Source: Bacteroidota bacterium (lineage in GTDB: Bacteria; Bacteroidota; Ignavibacteria; Ignavibacteriales; Melioribacteraceae). From it: a stretch of 53,383 nt of DNA. The stretch's first letter is position 1. Every line of letters starts with the position of its first letter. The notes under the pieces are model-generated. The model was not told the DNA's origin. It made no database searches and was given only the letters and a program-made list of their open reading frames with translations. The stretch is from assembly GCA_023381535.1 (NCBI GenBank), contig JAMCSN010000180.1, forward strand, positions 1 to 53,383, given 5' to 3'. Positions 17,358 through 25,121 of this stretch are shown here, piece by piece. The position numbers were made by a program, and so were the translations under genes.

Positions 17358-17415
17358 GCGCAGAATCATATTCTGCGCTGCGTTTTTTTTATTTAGACAG
17401 ATTATGAATCTGTCT
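17358..17415 (+). repeat. Pair of 21-nt REP-like palindromes, the first possibly a terminator
   Basis: 17358-17378 has arms GCGCAGAAT and ATTCTGCGC around CAT, followed five bases later by T8 (17383-17390), so it may end transcription of the TPR gene. 17395-17415 has arms AGACAGATT and AATCTGTCT around ATG. Both share the 9-3-9 layout and the CAGAnT core with the palindromes around the RAYT gene at 24.4-25.1 kb. Confidence 0.7.
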
Positions 17416-17428
17416 TACTACGAATCAA

Positions 17429-18169
17429 ATGCAGCTCAAACAAGAATTTGTAGATAAACTGAAAGAGGCAAAGAAAATAGTTTTCTTTACCGGAGCCGGG
17501 ATTTCCGCAGAGAGCGGCATATCAACCTTCCGCGGCAAAGACGGAATATGGAACAAGATGAAGCCGGAAGAGCTTGCGAACTTTGACGCATTCATGCGCA
17601 ACCCCGATCTGGTTTGGGAATGGTATCAGCATAGAAGAGACATTGCGCACAAAGCACAACCAAACGCCGGACACATTGCAATAGCTGAACTCGAAAAATA
17701 TTTTGATGTAACCGTGGTAACGCAAAACATAGATAACCTTCACCGTCGTGCCGGATCAAAAAAAATTTTTGAGTTACACGGAAACATCGAAAGAAATTAT
17801 TGCGTTGAGTGCCATACTTTTTATAACTCACCCGAAATTGAGTTGACGCACAGCGTGCCTAAATGCAAAAACTGCGGCGGGCTTGTTCGTCCCGATGTTG
17901 TTTGGTTCGGCGAGACTCTGCCGCAAGACCAATTCTCCGGCGGTGAAGAAGCGGCTGAATGGAGCGACATCTGTTTTGTTGTGGGAACGTCTGCAGTTGT
18001 CTATCCGGCGGCACATATTCCACTAGCGGCAAAACGGGCCGGTTCATATCTTGTCGAAGTGAATATTGAACCGACAGAATTATCGAGGTATGCTGATTAT
18101 TCTTTGTTCGGAAAAGCGGGAGAAATTTTACCGAAGATTGTGGAAGAGATTAAAAAAATTAATACCTAA
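17429..18169 (+). CDS. cobB: CobB-type sirtuin (NAD-dependent protein deacylase)
   Basis: 246 residues. NAD-binding TGAGIS at 21-26, catalytic H117 in FELHGN, QNID at 99-102, four zinc cysteines C125, C128, C146 and C149. Residues Y66 and R69 (WYQHRR) correspond to the YxxR motif that binds succinyl and malonyl groups in SIRT5 and in Escherichia coli CobB, so desuccinylase/demalonylase activity is likely besides deacetylation (family knowledge). The 3' end shows a curious partial duplication: the coding tail EILPKI... reappears out of frame after a 34-nt hairpin (see repeat at 18168). Confidence 0.93.
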   Translation: MQLKQEFVDKLKEAKKIVFFTGAGISAESGISTFRGKDGIWNKMKPEELANFDAFMRNPDLVWEWYQHRRDIAHKAQPNAGHIAIAELEKYFDVTVVTQNIDNLHRRAGSKKIFELHGNIERNYCVECHTFYNSPEIELTHSVPKCKNCGGLVRPDVVWFGETLPQDQFSGGEEAAEWSDICFVVGTSAVVYPAAHIPLAAKRAGSYLVEVNIEPTELSRYADYSLFGKAGEILPKIVEEIKKINT

Positions 18170-18201
18170 CCTCGAAGGTCTTTTTTGCGACCTTCGAGGT
18201 T
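18168..18201. repeat. Perfect 13-bp hairpin at the end of cobB
   Basis: Arms AACCTCGAAGGTC (18168-18180) and GACCTTCGAGGTT (18189-18201), loop TTTTTTGC. The first arm overlaps the cobB stop region. No U-run follows, so it looks more like a dispersed REP-type hairpin than a terminator. Confidence 0.7.
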
Positions 18202-18203
18202 TC

Positions 18204-18254
18204 CGAGAGATATTACCGAAGATTTTGGAAAAAGTAGAGAAGTTTAGGAATTGA
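18204..18254 (+). pseudogene. Out-of-frame duplicate of the cobB 3' tail
   Basis: Translated one frame over from cobB this reads REILPKILEKVEKFRN then stop, against GEILPKIVEEIKKINT in the genuine C-terminus (18116-18169). Nucleotides TACCGAAGATT are shared. The copy sits immediately behind the 13-bp hairpin, consistent with insertion of the hairpin together with a short duplication. Confidence 0.5.
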
Positions 18255-18459
18255 TTTTCGATTTTCTTTTTCTTTTAGGGTAAATACGGATAAGCGTTCG
18301 AAGCGCATTGTTAACATCTTCTGATGAAGAAAATACTTTCGCAACATCTTCGTCAATTTGAACCACAACTTGTTTTTCAGTTTTTGCAAACCGATTAGGT
18401 TTAGATTTGCTGTAATCAAATTTCTGTTTCTTCTTCAGCGTATGTGTTCTCGGTTTCAA
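18244..18459 (-). CDS. Small protein overlapping queD (possible RHH/antitoxin-like)
   Basis: 71 residues if the TTG at 18459 is used; no ATG is available, so the start is uncertain and may lie further in. The core VVVQIDEDVAKVFSSSEDVN, then ALRTLIRIYPKRKRKSK, looks like a genuine short alpha/beta protein with a ribbon-like strand followed by two helices and a basic tail. It overlaps the last 44 bases of queD on the same strand, which suggests coupling. No toxin gene follows. The function is unknown and the call rests on amino-acid pattern alone. Confidence 0.45.
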   Translation of the reverse strand: MKPRTHTLKKKQKFDYSKSKPNRFAKTEKQVVVQIDEDVAKVFSSSEDVNNALRTLIRIYPKRKRKSKINS

Positions 18460-18829
18460 AAACTTTTACTTTCAAGGTGCTAACATTCTCCGGGAGTTTT
18501 GCCGATTTGATTTTGTCAAGAAGATAATTACAAATATTTTCGGCTGTGGTCTCAAAGTCTACAATAACGTAATGTGATCTCAATTTTTGCAAAGCTTGTA
18601 TCAACTCTTTATCGCTGCTGAAAACCATGAACGAATGATCCATCTCCTCTATCAAAGGTTCAATAATCTTTTTTACGTCGTAGTAGTCCAGAACCATTCC
18701 GTTTTGGTCAGCTTCTCCCGTTAATTCTACCATACATTTGTATGAATGCCCGTGAAGGTTTTTACATTTCCCCTTGTGAAAAGTTAAACGGTGCCCCATC
18801 TCCCAGGTAAATTCTTTTGCGATCTTCAT
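18416..18829 (-). CDS. queD: QueD, 6-carboxytetrahydropterin synthase
   Basis: 137 residues from ATG 18829 (the A of ATG is shared with the queE stop, TAATG overlap). Zinc ligands H13, H26 and H28 (NLHGHSY), catalytic C22 in KGKCKN, and the conserved MVLDYYDVK and EMDHSF segments identify the 6-pyruvoyltetrahydropterin synthase/QueD family. With queE directly upstream the role is the second step of 7-deazaguanine (queuosine) synthesis, converting dihydroneopterin triphosphate to 6-carboxytetrahydropterin. FolE and QueC are not in the window. Confidence 0.92.
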   Translation of the reverse strand: MKIAKEFTWEMGHRLTFHKGKCKNLHGHSYKCMVELTGEADQNGMVLDYYDVKKIIEPLIEEMDHSFMVFSSDKELIQALQKLRSHYVIVDFETTAENICNYLLDKIKSAKLPENVSTLKVKVFETENTYAEEETEI

Positions 18830-19464
18830 TAAACACCTTTTGCGGTTGGTTCCCAAATAAATTTATGCATCTGCAATTGAAATCTAACTTTCAAATTGTC
18901 TTCCAACATCCATTCTACAAGTTTCGCCGGTTCAAGCGCTCCAAAGGCAACCGAGAAAAGAATGTTACATTCTTTCTCTAACTCATATTTTTTTAGAATG
19001 TCTTTTGTCCAATCGTAGTCTTCGCGTGTCCCGATTACAAATTTGATCTCGTCCGCCGGTTTGATAACGTCTAAATTTTCGTAAAGATTTTTTTTTATCA
19101 TTTTGCTGGATGGACATTTCAAATCGAGAATAATCATTACACGTTTATCAATATTCTTGATAGGCAGACTGCCGCCGGTTTCAAGCATCACATCAAAACC
19201 TTCATCGCATAATCGTTTCATCAGCTCGTTCGATTCATCCTGGAACAGCGGTTCTCCGCCGGTAATCTCGACCAATTTGCAGTCGTATTTTTTTACTTCC
19301 GAAATAATTTCCTCGATCGACATATCCTTGCCGTCGTAGAATGCGTATTCCGTATCGCAGTATGAACAGCGCAAATTGCAGTAAGTCAACCGCACAAAAA
19401 CACACGGCAGCCCGGCTTTTGAGCTCTCACCTTGTATGGATCGATATATTTCGTTTATTTTCAT
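18829..19464 (-). CDS. queE: QueE, 7-carboxy-7-deazaguanine synthase (radical SAM)
   Basis: 212 residues from ATG 19464; an ATG one codon earlier is equally possible, and the longer ORF to 19545 has a non-conserved tail. The opening INEIYRSIQGESS is diagnostic. The [4Fe-4S] cluster cysteines are C29, C33 and C36 (CNLRCSYC, CX3CX2C), followed by DTEYAF and the SAM-binding ITGGEP. It catalyses ring contraction of 6-carboxytetrahydropterin to CDG. Overlaps queD; divergent from rpsT across 152 bases. Confidence 0.93.
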   Translation of the reverse strand: MKINEIYRSIQGESSKAGLPCVFVRLTYCNLRCSYCDTEYAFYDGKDMSIEEIISEVKKYDCKLVEITGGEPLFQDESNELMKRLCDEGFDVMLETGGSLPIKNIDKRVMIILDLKCPSSKMIKKNLYENLDVIKPADEIKFVIGTREDYDWTKDILKKYELEKECNILFSVAFGALEPAKLVEWMLEDNLKVRFQLQMHKFIWEPTAKGV

Positions 19465-19552
19465 CATAAAACTTAATTTCAAAGTGGCGCAAAGATAACA
19501 ACGAACCGGTAGATAAAAAAGTTGCTGGATTTTTTTCGCCGCCACCTTTAAG

Positions 19553-19584
19553 TTTGATTCGAATACCGTTTAATACTATATTTG
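19553..19584 (+). promoter_or_regulatory. Bacteroidota-type promoter of rpsT
   Basis: TTTG at 19553-19556, a 20-base spacer, and TATATTTG at 19577-19584 match the Bacteroidota housekeeping sigma consensus (-33 TTTG, -7 TAnnTTTG). Transcription would start near 19590, giving a leader of about 25 bases. Confidence 0.65.
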
Positions 19585-19616
19585 TCCACAATTTTAAACA
19601 AAATAAGGTTTCATTA

Positions 19617-19880
19617 ATGGCGCACCACAAATCAGCACAGAAAAGAGTAAGATCGACCAAGAGAAGACAGGAAAGAAATAAAACTGCATTATCAAAAGTT
19701 AAAACGCTCGTTAAGAAAGTTCAAAGCACGGAAGACGCTGAAAAAGCTCAGGTATATTTGAAAGAAGCAGTTGCATTCCTTGACAAAACCGCAGCCAAAG
19801 GAAGAATTCACAAGAACAAAGCTGCTAGAAATAAATCTGCTCTTACAAAGCACGTTAACAAGTTAGTTGCGAAGAAATAA
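19617..19880 (+). CDS. rpsT: 30S ribosomal protein S20
   Basis: 87 residues from ATG 19617. MAHHKSAQKRVRSTKRRQ is the classical S20 start; the rest is a lysine-rich three-helix bundle ending GRIHKNKAARNKSALTKHVN. It binds 16S rRNA early in assembly. A longer in-frame start at 19554 lies inside the promoter and is not used. Followed by a strong intrinsic terminator. Monocistronic. Confidence 0.97.
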   Translation: MAHHKSAQKRVRSTKRRQERNKTALSKVKTLVKKVQSTEDAEKAQVYLKEAVAFLDKTAAKGRIHKNKAARNKSALTKHVNKLVAKK

Positions 19881-19904
19881 TTTTTTTAGAACTTCTTTTT
19901 ATGA

Positions 19905-19932
19905 AGGCAGCTTTTGTACGGCTGCCTTTTTT
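19905..19932 (+). terminator. Intrinsic terminator of rpsT
   Basis: Arms AGGCAGC (19905-19911) and GCTGCCT (19921-19927) around a 9-base loop, followed by a T-rich run to 19932. No T-run on the other side, so it serves the plus strand only. Confidence 0.85.
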
Positions 19933-19935
19933 GTT

Positions 19936-21441
19936 TTATAACTCGTGAATTCCTTCTTTACCCTCAACTTCAGGTAAGTAGTATCGCACTTTATAGAAAT
20001 CGGATTTTTCGCCAACCGGTTTAGAAATCTTTTTTCTAATCAGAACCGAGTGCTCGATGAAAATGTTGTTCTCGATTTGTGAACCAAATATGTAACTCAA
20101 TCCTTTTATTGTAACGTTCGAACCGATTGTGGTCGGGCATTGATCGCTCCCGGTAATTTTAACGCCGGATTCAATTTTCGAATTGTCACCAATAAGTACA
20201 TTCCCTTTAATTACATCTCCCCAAAAAATTTCCACGTTGTCTCCGATCTCGACTTTCTGACCGTAGAAGCATGAAATCTGTGCGTTCTCTTTTACCACAA
20301 CATTTTTTCCGAAGCGGACGTCTCCTTCCAAAAAAACATTTTTCATTAATGTCAGGTTATGATTTAACTGCACACCTTTCCCAATGTAAACACCTTTCCC
20401 AACATTAATATCAAGAGGCACACCATGTTTATCCATTTCTATAATTTCATCCATCACACTTTCTTCAATAAAGAAATCATCAGGATCGTCAATCATAATG
20501 ATGTCTTTCAGTTTTTCGTAAGCAAGTTCACGCGCAATGGCGTCCATCTCTCTAAGAACGGATTTGTTGTTGAAGCCCATCAAAACATATTGCTCTTTTG
20601 GTGTGACGGCTTCAACAGTGCAACCGTTTTGATTGAAAAGATTAATCAAGTCGGTCAAATAAATTTCATTCTGAACATTGTTGCTCTGAATTTTTTGTAT
20701 AAGTTCGGTCAGCGGCTTGAACTTGAAAGCGTAAACACCGGAATTAAATTCACGGTTGAGCAGCAATTCGTCGCGAGTGAATTTATAATCTTTCTTTTTA
20801 TACTTCACCTTGTACGGCTTTTTAGAATCTAGACTCAGAATGTCTTTGTACTCAAGAATTTCAATTACCTTTCCATTGTCTTTTGACTTGGCTCTCTTCG
20901 CATCTTTCGCCGGGACTCTCACAATCCTTCCGTAATGGTTCTCACTGATTTCGCCTTCGTACATCCCGGTTAGAACCATCATATCGGCGTTGGATTTTTC
21001 GAACTCTTGTTTGAAGTACTGAACCGTTGCGGCATCTATCAGCCCCATGTCGCCCGGAAAGACATAAACGGTACCGTTATATTTTTTGTCCGAAATATTT
21101 TCAAGGGCAATTTGAACTGCGTGACCGGTTCCATTTTGAGCTTCTTGGTAGGCGAACGTAACGGTATCTTTCTTTCCAACAGATTTAATAACATCTTCAG
21201 CTTTAATACCGACAACAATTACAATGTTGGAATCACTCAATCCTTTGGCGCAAGCATTATATACTCTTTCAACCGTAGGAACTTCCCAAATCTTGTGCAG
21301 CATTTTTGATGTCTTGGATTTAATCCGTTTGCCGTGCCCTGCAGCCAAAATGATTACTGTTTCTTTCTTCTTATAATCGAATGCCGAAGAATATGAAGTC
21401 ACCAGATTGCGGATTGAGTTTGCCCCCGTTAATTCCGTCAT
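19936..21441 (-). CDS. GlmU-like sugar nucleotidyltransferase with hexapeptide C-terminus
   Basis: 501 residues from ATG 21441, which has GCGAGGAATT just upstream; the ORF could extend 13 residues further. N-terminal pyrophosphorylase domain: ILAAGHGKRIKSKTSKMLHK (about 31-50), then YQEAQNGTGHAVQ and GDMGLI. Residues about 185-235 form a lysine-rich insertion. The C-terminal part has left-handed beta-helix hexapeptides (VRFGKNVVVKENAQI, KVEIGDNVEI, VLIGDNSKIESGV) but is shorter than in GlmU and does not show the usual acetyl-CoA end. It is probably UDP-GlcNAc pyrophosphorylase; whether it acetylates GlcN-1-P is doubtful. The glmU symbol is withheld for that reason. Confidence 0.8.
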   Translation of the reverse strand: MTELTGANSIRNLVTSYSSAFDYKKKETVIILAAGHGKRIKSKTSKMLHKIWEVPTVERVYNACAKGLSDSNIVIVVGIKAEDVIKSVGKKDTVTFAYQEAQNGTGHAVQIALENISDKKYNGTVYVFPGDMGLIDAATVQYFKQEFEKSNADMMVLTGMYEGEISENHYGRIVRVPAKDAKRAKSKDNGKVIEILEYKDILSLDSKKPYKVKYKKKDYKFTRDELLLNREFNSGVYAFKFKPLTELIQKIQSNNVQNEIYLTDLINLFNQNGCTVEAVTPKEQYVLMGFNNKSVLREMDAIARELAYEKLKDIIMIDDPDDFFIEESVMDEIIEMDKHGVPLDINVGKGVYIGKGVQLNHNLTLMKNVFLEGDVRFGKNVVVKENAQISCFYGQKVEIGDNVEIFWGDVIKGNVLIGDNSKIESGVKITGSDQCPTTIGSNVTIKGLSYIFGSQIENNIFIEHSVLIRKKISKPVGEKSDFYKVRYYLPEVEGKEGIHEL

Positions 21442-21592
21442 GAATTCCTCGCTCACGAAAATGTTAAGTAAATTTAACAATTATCAATCATATATTTTTA
21501 TTCGTTCAGTTCAATCCGGGAACTAATTGACTTTAATTTAAGGTTTGATTTATATATTTATGATTTCAAAATATTCGGAGTTTGCTGTAAAG

Positions 21593-22054
21593 ATGAAAAA
21601 GGTCATACTTTTGGTTTCAATGGTTTTGCTTTTTTGCTCGGCAAAGTCTTATTCACAAGAAAAAGGTTTTGGTCTCGGTGTGATGATCGGCGAGCCGACC
21701 GGTATAAGCGGAAAATATTGGTTGAACGATTCCAATGCGCTCGATTTCGGTTTTGCTTATTCGTTTGTGCATGATAAATCAGCCGTCTCGCTGCACGGTG
21801 ACTATTTATTTCACTTACCGCACCTTATTAAATCCGAATTGAACCTTCCTTTCTACTATGGTTTCGGCGCCCGCATCCACTTTAATAACCAAAGCCGAAG
21901 CGTACTAGGCGCGCGTGGCGTGGCGGGAATAATGTGGTTGCCGAATTCTTTACCGATCGACACCTTTTTCGAAATCGCTCCTGTTTTTAATTTGTTTCCC
22001 GAAACCTCTTTACAGTTAGACTTGGCTATTGGCTGCAGATATTATTTTAAATAA
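21593..22054 (+). CDS. Small exported beta-rich protein (outer-membrane-like)
   Basis: 153 residues from ATG 21593 (AAG then MKKVILLVSMVLLFCSAKSY), chosen because the signal peptide begins there; 16 upstream residues are non-signal. After cleavage near YSQ the sequence has alternating strands: GFGLGVMIGEPTGISGKYW, LDFGFAYSF, LHGDYLFHLP, FYYGFGARIHF, and ends in LDLAIGCRYYFK with aromatic-terminal phenylalanine, typical of small beta-barrels. Function unknown. Confidence 0.75.
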   Translation: MKKVILLVSMVLLFCSAKSYSQEKGFGLGVMIGEPTGISGKYWLNDSNALDFGFAYSFVHDKSAVSLHGDYLFHLPHLIKSELNLPFYYGFGARIHFNNQSRSVLGARGVAGIMWLPNSLPIDTFFEIAPVFNLFPETSLQLDLAIGCRYYFK

Positions 22055-22145
22055 GTTAAAGTGAACCTTTCGCTCAATCTGTAAACCTCATTTCACATTT
22101 CGCTCCGTTAATGTTATTTTTGAATCAACCTTATACGGAGTGGTT

Positions 22146-24380
22146 ATGACGAACAGAACCCGCATTATTAAATCGATCAAGTTGCTCGCCGCAGTATTTA
22201 CGTTGACATTATTTTTCGGAATGATCCCCGCTTCGATCCCGATTCTTTCGGGATCAAATCGAGGCGAGCCCGCTTCGCCGGAAGAAGGAATGTATCCTTT
22301 GAGCGAATTGGACAAAGTTGATCTCGTAAAAGCCGGATTAAAGATCGACCCGAAAGAAATTTACAATCCCAACGGCGTGGGCTTGGTTGATGCGCTCGTT
22401 CAGCTTGGCGGATGCACCGGTTCATTTATATCCGCAAACGGATTAATCATTACCAATCACCACTGTGCATTCGGCGCTATTACGCAGGCAAGTTCGGTTG
22501 AAAACAATTATCTAGAGAACGGTTTTCTCGCAAAAAATTTTGCGGAAGAATTTCCCGCTCAAGGTTACACATGCAAAATCACAGAATCGTATCAAGATGT
22601 TTCCGATATTATTCTTGGTTCCGTTAAGAACGTAACCGATCCGGTTGAACGTACCAAACTGATGGCGCAAAAAATAAAAGAGCTGACCGACGCCGCAACT
22701 AACGAAGCGGAATCCACCGTTGCAGATGTTTCAGAAATGTTTGCAGGCAAGACTTATGTTTTGTTCAAATACAGAATTATCCGCGACGTGCGGCTCGTTT
22801 ATGCCCCACCGCTGTCAATCGGAAACTTCGGCGGTGAAACAGATAATTGGGTTTGGCCTCGTCATACCGGAGATTTCTCGATCATGCGCGCGTATGTTGC
22901 GCCGGATGGAAAATCTGCGACTTATTCGAAAGACAACGTTTCGTACAAACCAAAAAAATATCTGAAGATTAATCCAAACGGAGTTGAAGAGGGTGATTTT
23001 GTTTTTATGCTCGGTTATCCCGGCAGAACCTACAGACACAGACCATCATTTTATCTAAAGTACCAGCAGGAATATCTTCTTCCTTACATTTCAAACGTGT
23101 ACCAGTACGCTATTCAAACGATGGAAGATTTAAGCGCCGATAATGATTCCCTTCATCTCGCGTTTGCAAGCCGAATAAAAGGATTAGCCAACACGATGAA
23201 AAATTATCAAGGAAAATTGAAAGGACTTAGGAAGATTAATCTGATAGCGCAGAAAGAAAACGAAGAAAGACAAATGCAAAGTTTTATAATGTCGGATCCG
23301 AAGTTGAAGGAAAAGTACGGAAATCTTCTTGAAGAAATCCACATTGTGTTCGATCACATCGATGAAAACGCGCAAGCTGAATTGTGGCTGAGGCAAATCT
23401 ATAATTTTTCTCCATCGGTTATGTTGGCAAATTTCGTTCTCAACTATACTGAAGAAATCCAAAAACCGGATGCAGAAAGAAGGAGCGGTTTTCAGGAGAA
23501 AAATTTGAGTGGTACTTTGGCTTCAATAGAAAGAACACGCGCAAGTTATAACCGGGAATTAGAGCAATCGATGTTAATGAAAATGCTGACCGATGCTACT
23601 GAGTTCAAGGAATCTTCCCGCATTGCTGCGGTTGATGACATCCTTCAGTCCGACGGAAACAACCAGGAGGAAACATTTCATGATTTCATATCAAACGGGA
23701 TGATGAATTCGAAAATTTTGGATAAGGATTACTTCGATTCGCTGCTTAAAAAAAAGCCGGAGGAAATTTATTCCATACGCGACCCACTTTTCAATTTTAC
23801 CAAAAAAGTCAGATTGCAAAGCCAAGCAATAGAAAAAGAAAGCCAAAAGAACGAAGGGAGATTGAATAGGCTTTACGGCGATCTTGTTGATGTAAAAATG
23901 TTATGGAAGAAAACTAACTTTATTCCGGATGCAAACAGCACATTGCGTTTAACTTACGGTTACATTCGCGGTTACAATCCGACAGATGCAGTTTATTACG
24001 AACCTTTTACCTCAATCGATGGCGTGATTGAAAAAAGTACAATGGCAAACGAGAACGAAGATTTTGCCGTGTCTGATAAATTGAAATCGCTGTATTCTAA
24101 AAAGGATTTTGGAAAATATGTAAGCAAGAAGACCGGCAAACTTCCGGTTGCAATGCTTTACAATATGGATACAACCGGCGGCAACTCGGGCAGTCCGGTT
24201 TTGGATGCTTACGGCAATTTGATCGGCGTTAATTTCGACCGGGCATACGAAGCAACAATAAATGATTTTGCGTGGAACGAATCGTACAGCCGTTCAATCG
24301 GCGTGGATATTCGTTACGTGTTATGGGTTATGGATAAATTCGGCGGCGCAGAAAATATATTAAAAGAATTAAACCCGTAG
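22146..24380 (+). CDS. S46 family dipeptidyl peptidase (DPP7/DPP11 type)
   Basis: 744 residues from ATG 22146 (ACGGAG seven bases upstream; a GTG at 22140 is too close to it). Exported: hydrophobic segment at about 11-30. Chymotrypsin-fold catalytic residues: H106 in IITNHHCAFG, aspartate within ETDNWVWPRHTGDF, serine S681 in TGGNSGSPV. A large helical cap domain lies between. S46 enzymes remove dipeptides from peptides in the periplasm and are typical of amino-acid-fermenting Bacteroidota. Residues 29-44 are unusual: they are encoded by a hairpin with GATCCCGA and TCGGGATC arms, absent from the normal signal-mature junction. The stop codon lies inside a REP-like palindrome. Confidence 0.92.
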   Translation: MTNRTRIIKSIKLLAAVFTLTLFFGMIPASIPILSGSNRGEPASPEEGMYPLSELDKVDLVKAGLKIDPKEIYNPNGVGLVDALVQLGGCTGSFISANGLIITNHHCAFGAITQASSVENNYLENGFLAKNFAEEFPAQGYTCKITESYQDVSDIILGSVKNVTDPVERTKLMAQKIKELTDAATNEAESTVADVSEMFAGKTYVLFKYRIIRDVRLVYAPPLSIGNFGGETDNWVWPRHTGDFSIMRAYVAPDGKSATYSKDNVSYKPKKYLKINPNGVEEGDFVFMLGYPGRTYRHRPSFYLKYQQEYLLPYISNVYQYAIQTMEDLSADNDSLHLAFASRIKGLANTMKNYQGKLKGLRKINLIAQKENEERQMQSFIMSDPKLKEKYGNLLEEIHIVFDHIDENAQAELWLRQIYNFSPSVMLANFVLNYTEEIQKPDAERRSGFQEKNLSGTLASIERTRASYNRELEQSMLMKMLTDATEFKESSRIAAVDDILQSDGNNQEETFHDFISNGMMNSKILDKDYFDSLLKKKPEEIYSIRDPLFNFTKKVRLQSQAIEKESQKNEGRLNRLYGDLVDVKMLWKKTNFIPDANSTLRLTYGYIRGYNPTDAVYYEPFTSIDGVIEKSTMANENEDFAVSDKLKSLYSKKDFGKYVSKKTGKLPVAMLYNMDTTGGNSGSPVLDAYGNLIGVNFDRAYEATINDFAWNESYSRSIGVDIRYVLWVMDKFGGAENILKELNP
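22232..22253. repeat. GATCCCGA hairpin inside the S46 peptidase signal region
   Basis: Arms GATCCCGA and TCGGGATC around a short TTCT-type loop, embedded in coding sequence for ASIPILSGSNRG. The hairpin is extended by weaker pairing of CGCTTCGATC with GATCAAATCGAGGCG. Looks like an in-frame REP insertion. Confidence 0.55.
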
Positions 24381-24455
24381 CACAGAATCATATTCTGTGC
24401 TACTATAAATTGTTCGCCTGTGGTTTCCGATGTATCGCAGAATCATATTCTGCGA
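24377..24455. repeat. Two REP-like palindromes upstream of the RAYT gene
   Basis: 24380-24400: arms GCACAGAAT and ATTCTGTGC around CAT, extended by GTA/TAC to 24377-24403 and containing the TAG stop of the S46 gene. 24435-24455: arms TCGCAGAAT and ATTCTGCGA around CAT. Arm changes (GC to AC) are compensated on the other side. Confidence 0.8.
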
Positions 24456-24473
24456 AAAGACGAATAAATAATT

Positions 24474-25061
24474 ATGGAAACAAAGCATTTTCATAGAAGA
24501 AATTTACCTCATCTTTACTACAACGAGGGTAAATACTTTATTACTTTTCGTTTAGTCGACAGTCTGCCATTGGAATTTCTTGAAAGGATACACAAAGAAT
24601 TTAACAACTCCATAGACGAACTTAGCATTAAAGAAAAAAAGATTTTTAAAAAGTACGATGAACTGTTGAATAAAGCATACAAAGGCGATAAATATTTATC
24701 TATTCCTGAAGTTGCCGAAATTGTTCGCCGCACAATTCAATATGAAGACGATAGAGACGTCAAAGTGATCTGCTACTGCATCATGCCGAATCATGTTCAT
24801 CTTGTTTTTGAATTAATGAAAAACAATAGAGGGATCAGCAAAATAATGCAGTCAATAAAAAGAGTATCATCAAAAAGAAGTAATGAGTTTTTAAAACGCA
24901 CTGGAAAATTTTGGCAAGACGAGAGTTTTGATAGATGGATTCGGGATGATAAAGAGTTGTTCAATATTATCAATTATGTATTGGAGAACCCTGTTAATGC
25001 CGGTTTAGTTGATGATTGGAGAAAATGGCAATATACGTACATACGTAAAGGATATTTGTAG
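24474..25061 (+). CDS. REP-associated tyrosine transposase (RAYT, TnpA_REP)
   Basis: 195 residues, Y1 (HUH) transposase family. Landmarks: HFHRRNLPHLYYNEGKYF and ITFRLVDSLP at the start, the HUH motif MPNHVHLVFEL near 105-115, and the C-terminal KFWQDESFDRWIRDDKE... YVLENPVNAGLV segment with candidate tyrosines. RAYTs nick at REP hairpins and are thought to spread them. It is bracketed by four matching palindromes, two on each side, and its own stop codon (25059-25061) is part of one. The copy appears intact. Its recognition of the CAGAnT hairpins is inferred from co-location. Confidence 0.92.
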   Translation: METKHFHRRNLPHLYYNEGKYFITFRLVDSLPLEFLERIHKEFNNSIDELSIKEKKIFKKYDELLNKAYKGDKYLSIPEVAEIVRRTIQYEDDRDVKVICYCIMPNHVHLVFELMKNNRGISKIMQSIKRVSSKRSNEFLKRTGKFWQDESFDRWIRDDKELFNIINYVLENPVNAGLVDDWRKWQYTYIRKGYL

Positions 25062-25111
25062 CACAGAATCATATTCTGTGCTATATCGCTGCACAGAGTA
25101 CGACTCTGTGC
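25058..25111. repeat. Two REP-like palindromes downstream of the RAYT gene
   Basis: 25061-25081: arms GCACAGAAT and ATTCTGTGC around CAT, same as the upstream copy. 25091-25111: arms GCACAGAGT and ACTCTGTGC around ACG, a variant with a compensatory A-to-G/T-to-C change. Confidence 0.8.
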
Positions 25112-25121
25112 TACGAATAAT

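Noticed and set aside
17358..17378. Sigma-54 promoter (TGGC...TGC-like) near the TPR gene end
   Set aside because: GG and GC are not ten bases apart; the sequence is the REP hairpin.
18066..18254. 62-aa ORF across the end of cobB
   Set aside because: Reads cobB in another frame; only its last 16 residues matter, as a duplicate of the cobB tail, annotated separately.
24377..25111. CRISPR array
   Set aside because: Only four palindromic units with a gene among them and unequal spacing; fits REP/RAYT.
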